The translations under genes were made by a program, and so were the position numbers. A stretch of DNA of 35,943 nt from Nitrosomonas sp. JL21 (GTDB lineage: Bacteria; Pseudomonadota; Gammaproteobacteria; Burkholderiales; Nitrosomonadaceae): positions 1 to 35,943 of the forward strand of contig NZ_QRCB01000033.1 of NCBI RefSeq assembly GCF_009833095.1, in the 5' to 3' direction. Position 1 is the first letter of the stretch; each line of letters opens with the position of its first letter. A model generated the notes under the pieces. It was not told where the DNA came from. It saw only the letters and a program-made list of their open reading frames with translations, and ran no database searches. This document shows, one piece after another, positions 34,701-35,943 of this stretch.

Positions 34701-35943
34701 AAGCGCAACCCATAACGATCCTCGTCCTGCAATGCGGCATTGATCGGATAATTCTCGAACACGATGATGCTGTCAAATAAGGGTTGACCCGAGTAGCCGG
34801 CCCAGCGCTGAATATCCGCCAGCGACGTATGTTCATAATCGCGCAGACGAGCGTTCTTTTCCTGAAGTGCACTGAGATACTCGGCGACCGTCAGTTCACT
34901 GCACCGCTCCACCGGAATTGGAATGGTGTTGATGAACAGCCCCAGGATTTCATCGGCTCTAAGTAAGCTGGGTGGACGGCCTGCCACCGTTGCACCGAAG
35001 ATGATCGTCTGTTTTCCGGTGTAACGTTGCAGTAATAATGCCCAAACCGCTTGCACGAAAGTGTTCAAGGTAATATGCAAATGTTGCGCAAACGCTTGCA
35101 GCCGGCGCGTCTCATCCGGACTCAAGCGCGTATACACCTGTGCAAAGCCAGATCCAGTGTGCGATGGATTGTTGATCGCCTTTGATAGAAAAGTCGGGCC
35201 GTCGATGTGGCTCAGTTCCGCTTGCCAGAAATGTTGCGCGGCCTTTTTATCTTGCCGAGCCAGCCAGCGGATATAAACGCTGTAATCAGGCCCGGGCGGC
35301 GCAAGCACTTCGCCGTTATAGCAACGCAACCAGTCGCTGATCAATATGGAATCGCCCCAACCATCGAGCAGAATATGATGCTTGGTCCACACCAATTGAT
35401 GACGGTTCTCGGCGGTGCGGATCAGACTCAGCCGGATCGGCGGATCTTCAAAATTGAATTCGCGCCGCAGCTCTTCATCGGCATAGGCAATAACCTGCGA
35501 ATCCAGGTCTTCCTTCTCACGCCAATCCAATTGCATAACCTGTGAATCAGCCTGCTTAAATACCACTTGCAATGGCCGAGCAAACCCGGCTCGCCATAAA
35601 AATCCGGTACGCAATATCGGATGGCGAATGATCATTTGCTGCCACGCGCTGATCAACCGCTCGACATCGAGCCCATCGACCGCGACGCTGATTTGATTGA
35701 CGTATAAGCCGCTACCTAGGGCTTCCAGGCTATGAAACAGCATTCCTTCCTGGGTCGGCGACAGCGGATATATATCTTCGATGGCATCATCTCCAAACGG
35801 CAGCGCAGCGATGGCTTGCGCATCCAGATAGTCTGCCAGGCGTTCAGTCTGAACTGGAGATTCAGCGGCAATGTCGAGAAGGTCTGGTTCTGCACATTGC
35901 GCCAGCGCAGCGACCGTCTGCCGCTCGAACAATTGCCGCGGCG
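31769..35943 (-). CDS. Non-ribosomal peptide synthetase, terminal module C-A-T-TE (5' end outside window)
   Basis: The frame enters from the right edge and ends at 31769. The first residues (Pro-Arg-Gln-Leu-Phe-Glu-Arg-Gln-Thr-Val-Ala-Ala-Leu-Ala) are the end of a carrier domain of the preceding module. Numbered from the TTG at 35932: condensation domain about 52-470, with Leu-Ser-Pro-Thr-Gln-Glu-Gly-Met-Leu-Phe-His and His-His-Ile-Leu-Leu-Asp-Gly (185-191). Adenylation domain about 500-1000, with Thr-Ser-Gly-Ser-Thr-Gly (652-657), Tyr-Arg-Thr-Gly-Asp and Pro-Ser-Gly-Lys-Leu. Carrier with Gly-Gly-Asp-Ser-Leu (1043-1047). Thioesterase about 1095-1380, with Gly-Trp-Ser-Leu-Gly-Gly (1178-1183) and Asp-Ser-Asp-His-Phe. 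It converges with the PepSY gene. As the terminal module it adds the last residue and releases the siderophore. Confidence 0.93.
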   Translation of the reverse strand, partial: PRQLFERQTVAALAQCAEPDLLDIAAESPVQTERLADYLDAQAIAALPFGDDAIEDIYPLSPTQEGMLFHSLEALGSGLYVNQISVAVDGLDVERLISAWQQMIIRHPILRTGFLWRAGFARPLQVVFKQADSQVMQLDWREKEDLDSQVIAYADEELRREFNFEDPPIRLSLIRTAENRHQLVWTKHHILLDGWGDSILISDWLRCYNGEVLAPPGPDYSVYIRWLARQDKKAAQHFWQAELSHIDGPTFLSKAINNPSHTGSGFAQVYTRLSPDETRRLQAFAQHLHITLNTFVQAVWALLLQRYTGKQTIIFGATVAGRPPSLLRADEILGLFINTIPIPVERCSELTVAEYLSALQEKNARLRDYEHTSLADIQRWAGYSGQPLFDSIIVFENYPINAALQDEDRYGLRFGEIAGKGLTGYAMDLQVVIGDALEIEYSYGCSDFSDDFVLNLRSQMEGLMREMMMHPERVVGELGWLGEQTLDELLLLRSDEAFSTGQHYVPVHQQIETNAVQRPDAIALLMGEQEVSYAELNARANQLAHRLIALGAAPEMRIGVAMERSLDVIVTLLAILKSGAAYVPLDMDYPDDRLMFMINDSAVALLLTQQQVLAKHAFDDAVTKLMLDTIDLSAEPVTNPAVAMHEHHLAYVIYTSGSTGLPKGVGVAHGPLAMHCQATARIYGMKPSSCELLFMSFSFDGAHERWLTALTVGAGLAVRDQELWTAEQTYDALHQYEITNAAFPPAYLGQVAEWASSRTDPPPVELYVFGGEAMPKASYDLVRQTLQPRILINGYGPTETVVTPLIWKTEASLSFDCAYAPIGRPVGERVVYVLDVDMQPVPIGVVGELYIGGYGLARGYLGRAGLTAERFIADPFDKHGGRLYRTGDLVRWMENGNIEYIGRADQQVKIRGFRIELGEIEACIRTADSVADAAVVVHHGVSGVQLAAYVVPVDLQQEQAMRVELKQMLAQRLPEYMLPSYIISLSELPRLPSGKLDRKRLPEPEADAGDHYQAPSTVEAQALAEIWQDVLGVERVGETDNFFALGGDSLSSLKVIARIRNLTGLKLELKLRDLLQRPTIAGLLGLEKNSTHDRHGLVRLNQPNGNSKAQPPLFCIHAGLGTVFDYQPLARQLQGIRTVHAIPCRMLADPSHSDVSLPQMAQDYCHLIRTIQPQGPYYLAGWSLGGTLVALMAGILEACGENVAFLGLIDPYIPGTEPMLIGDWRQDFSDFIAVAIPGVSSDDLERILSYERCQTTEPTKQMLNMLLEQVLAIRVEHLRMDADVKTAGYAEMGAEELANIFLTARHLKALSLRTEMLTPLTSRSTCWWAAERAVEERLALEQQIGSGTVDFIELDSDHFSIVRAQSLLSDMKLLLSTGEMDCASKESIRV

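Overview
The window looks like a chromosomal segment of a Gram-negative proteobacterium. TonB-dependent receptors, an RND efflux system with an outer-membrane lipoprotein channel, and moderate GC content support this. A betaproteobacterium of the Nitrosomonas type is my best guess from overall gene style. That is an inference; no rRNA or other marker gene is present.

Layout. Positions 1-2266 are the decayed end of a prophage or similar element on the plus strand: the tail of a deoxynucleotide-kinase-like gene, small membrane proteins, an HNH-nuclease-like scrap, an ssb gene broken by four frameshifts, a zinc-ribbon ORF and an integrase with a nonsense codon and truncation. Between the first two groups lies a possible phage-type non-coding RNA (about 493-712) with its own promoter and operator-like dyad. 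Positions 2294-2971 hold the C-terminal part of an Ada methyltransferase whose N-terminal half is gone. Positions 3094-12123 (minus strand) form a sugar-phosphate operon, gnd-zwf-tal-tkt-pgm plus a COG5368-type glycoamylase gene, which covers the oxidative and non-oxidative pentose phosphate pathway and glucose-phosphate interconversion. Positions 12124-14300 are a scarred stretch: a Tn3-family transposase remnant, a DUF547 gene, a VOC-fold gene and an IS3-family remnant.

Positions 14328-35943 are an iron-acquisition island. A minus-strand operon reads from a Fur-box-like site at about 25847: siderophore N-acyltransferase, ornithine N-monooxygenase, TonB receptor, alpha/beta hydrolase, outer-membrane factor, membrane-fusion protein and RND pump. 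A second TonB receptor, with an STN signalling domain, lies upstream behind a nearly identical Fur-box-like site at about 28516. Divergent from it on the plus strand are a PvdE-type cyclic-peptide ABC exporter and a PepSY membrane protein. The right edge carries the last module (C-A-T-TE) of a non-ribosomal peptide synthetase, cut by the window end.

How it fits together. Ornithine would be N-hydroxylated and N-acylated, built into a peptide by the NRPS, released by the thioesterase, moved to the periplasm by the PvdE-type ABC protein and out of the cell by the RND tripartite pump. The ferric complex would return through the receptors, with the PepSY protein (reduction) and the hydrolase (cleavage) as candidates for iron release. 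The enzyme families are clear from sequence motifs; the flow and the product are inference.
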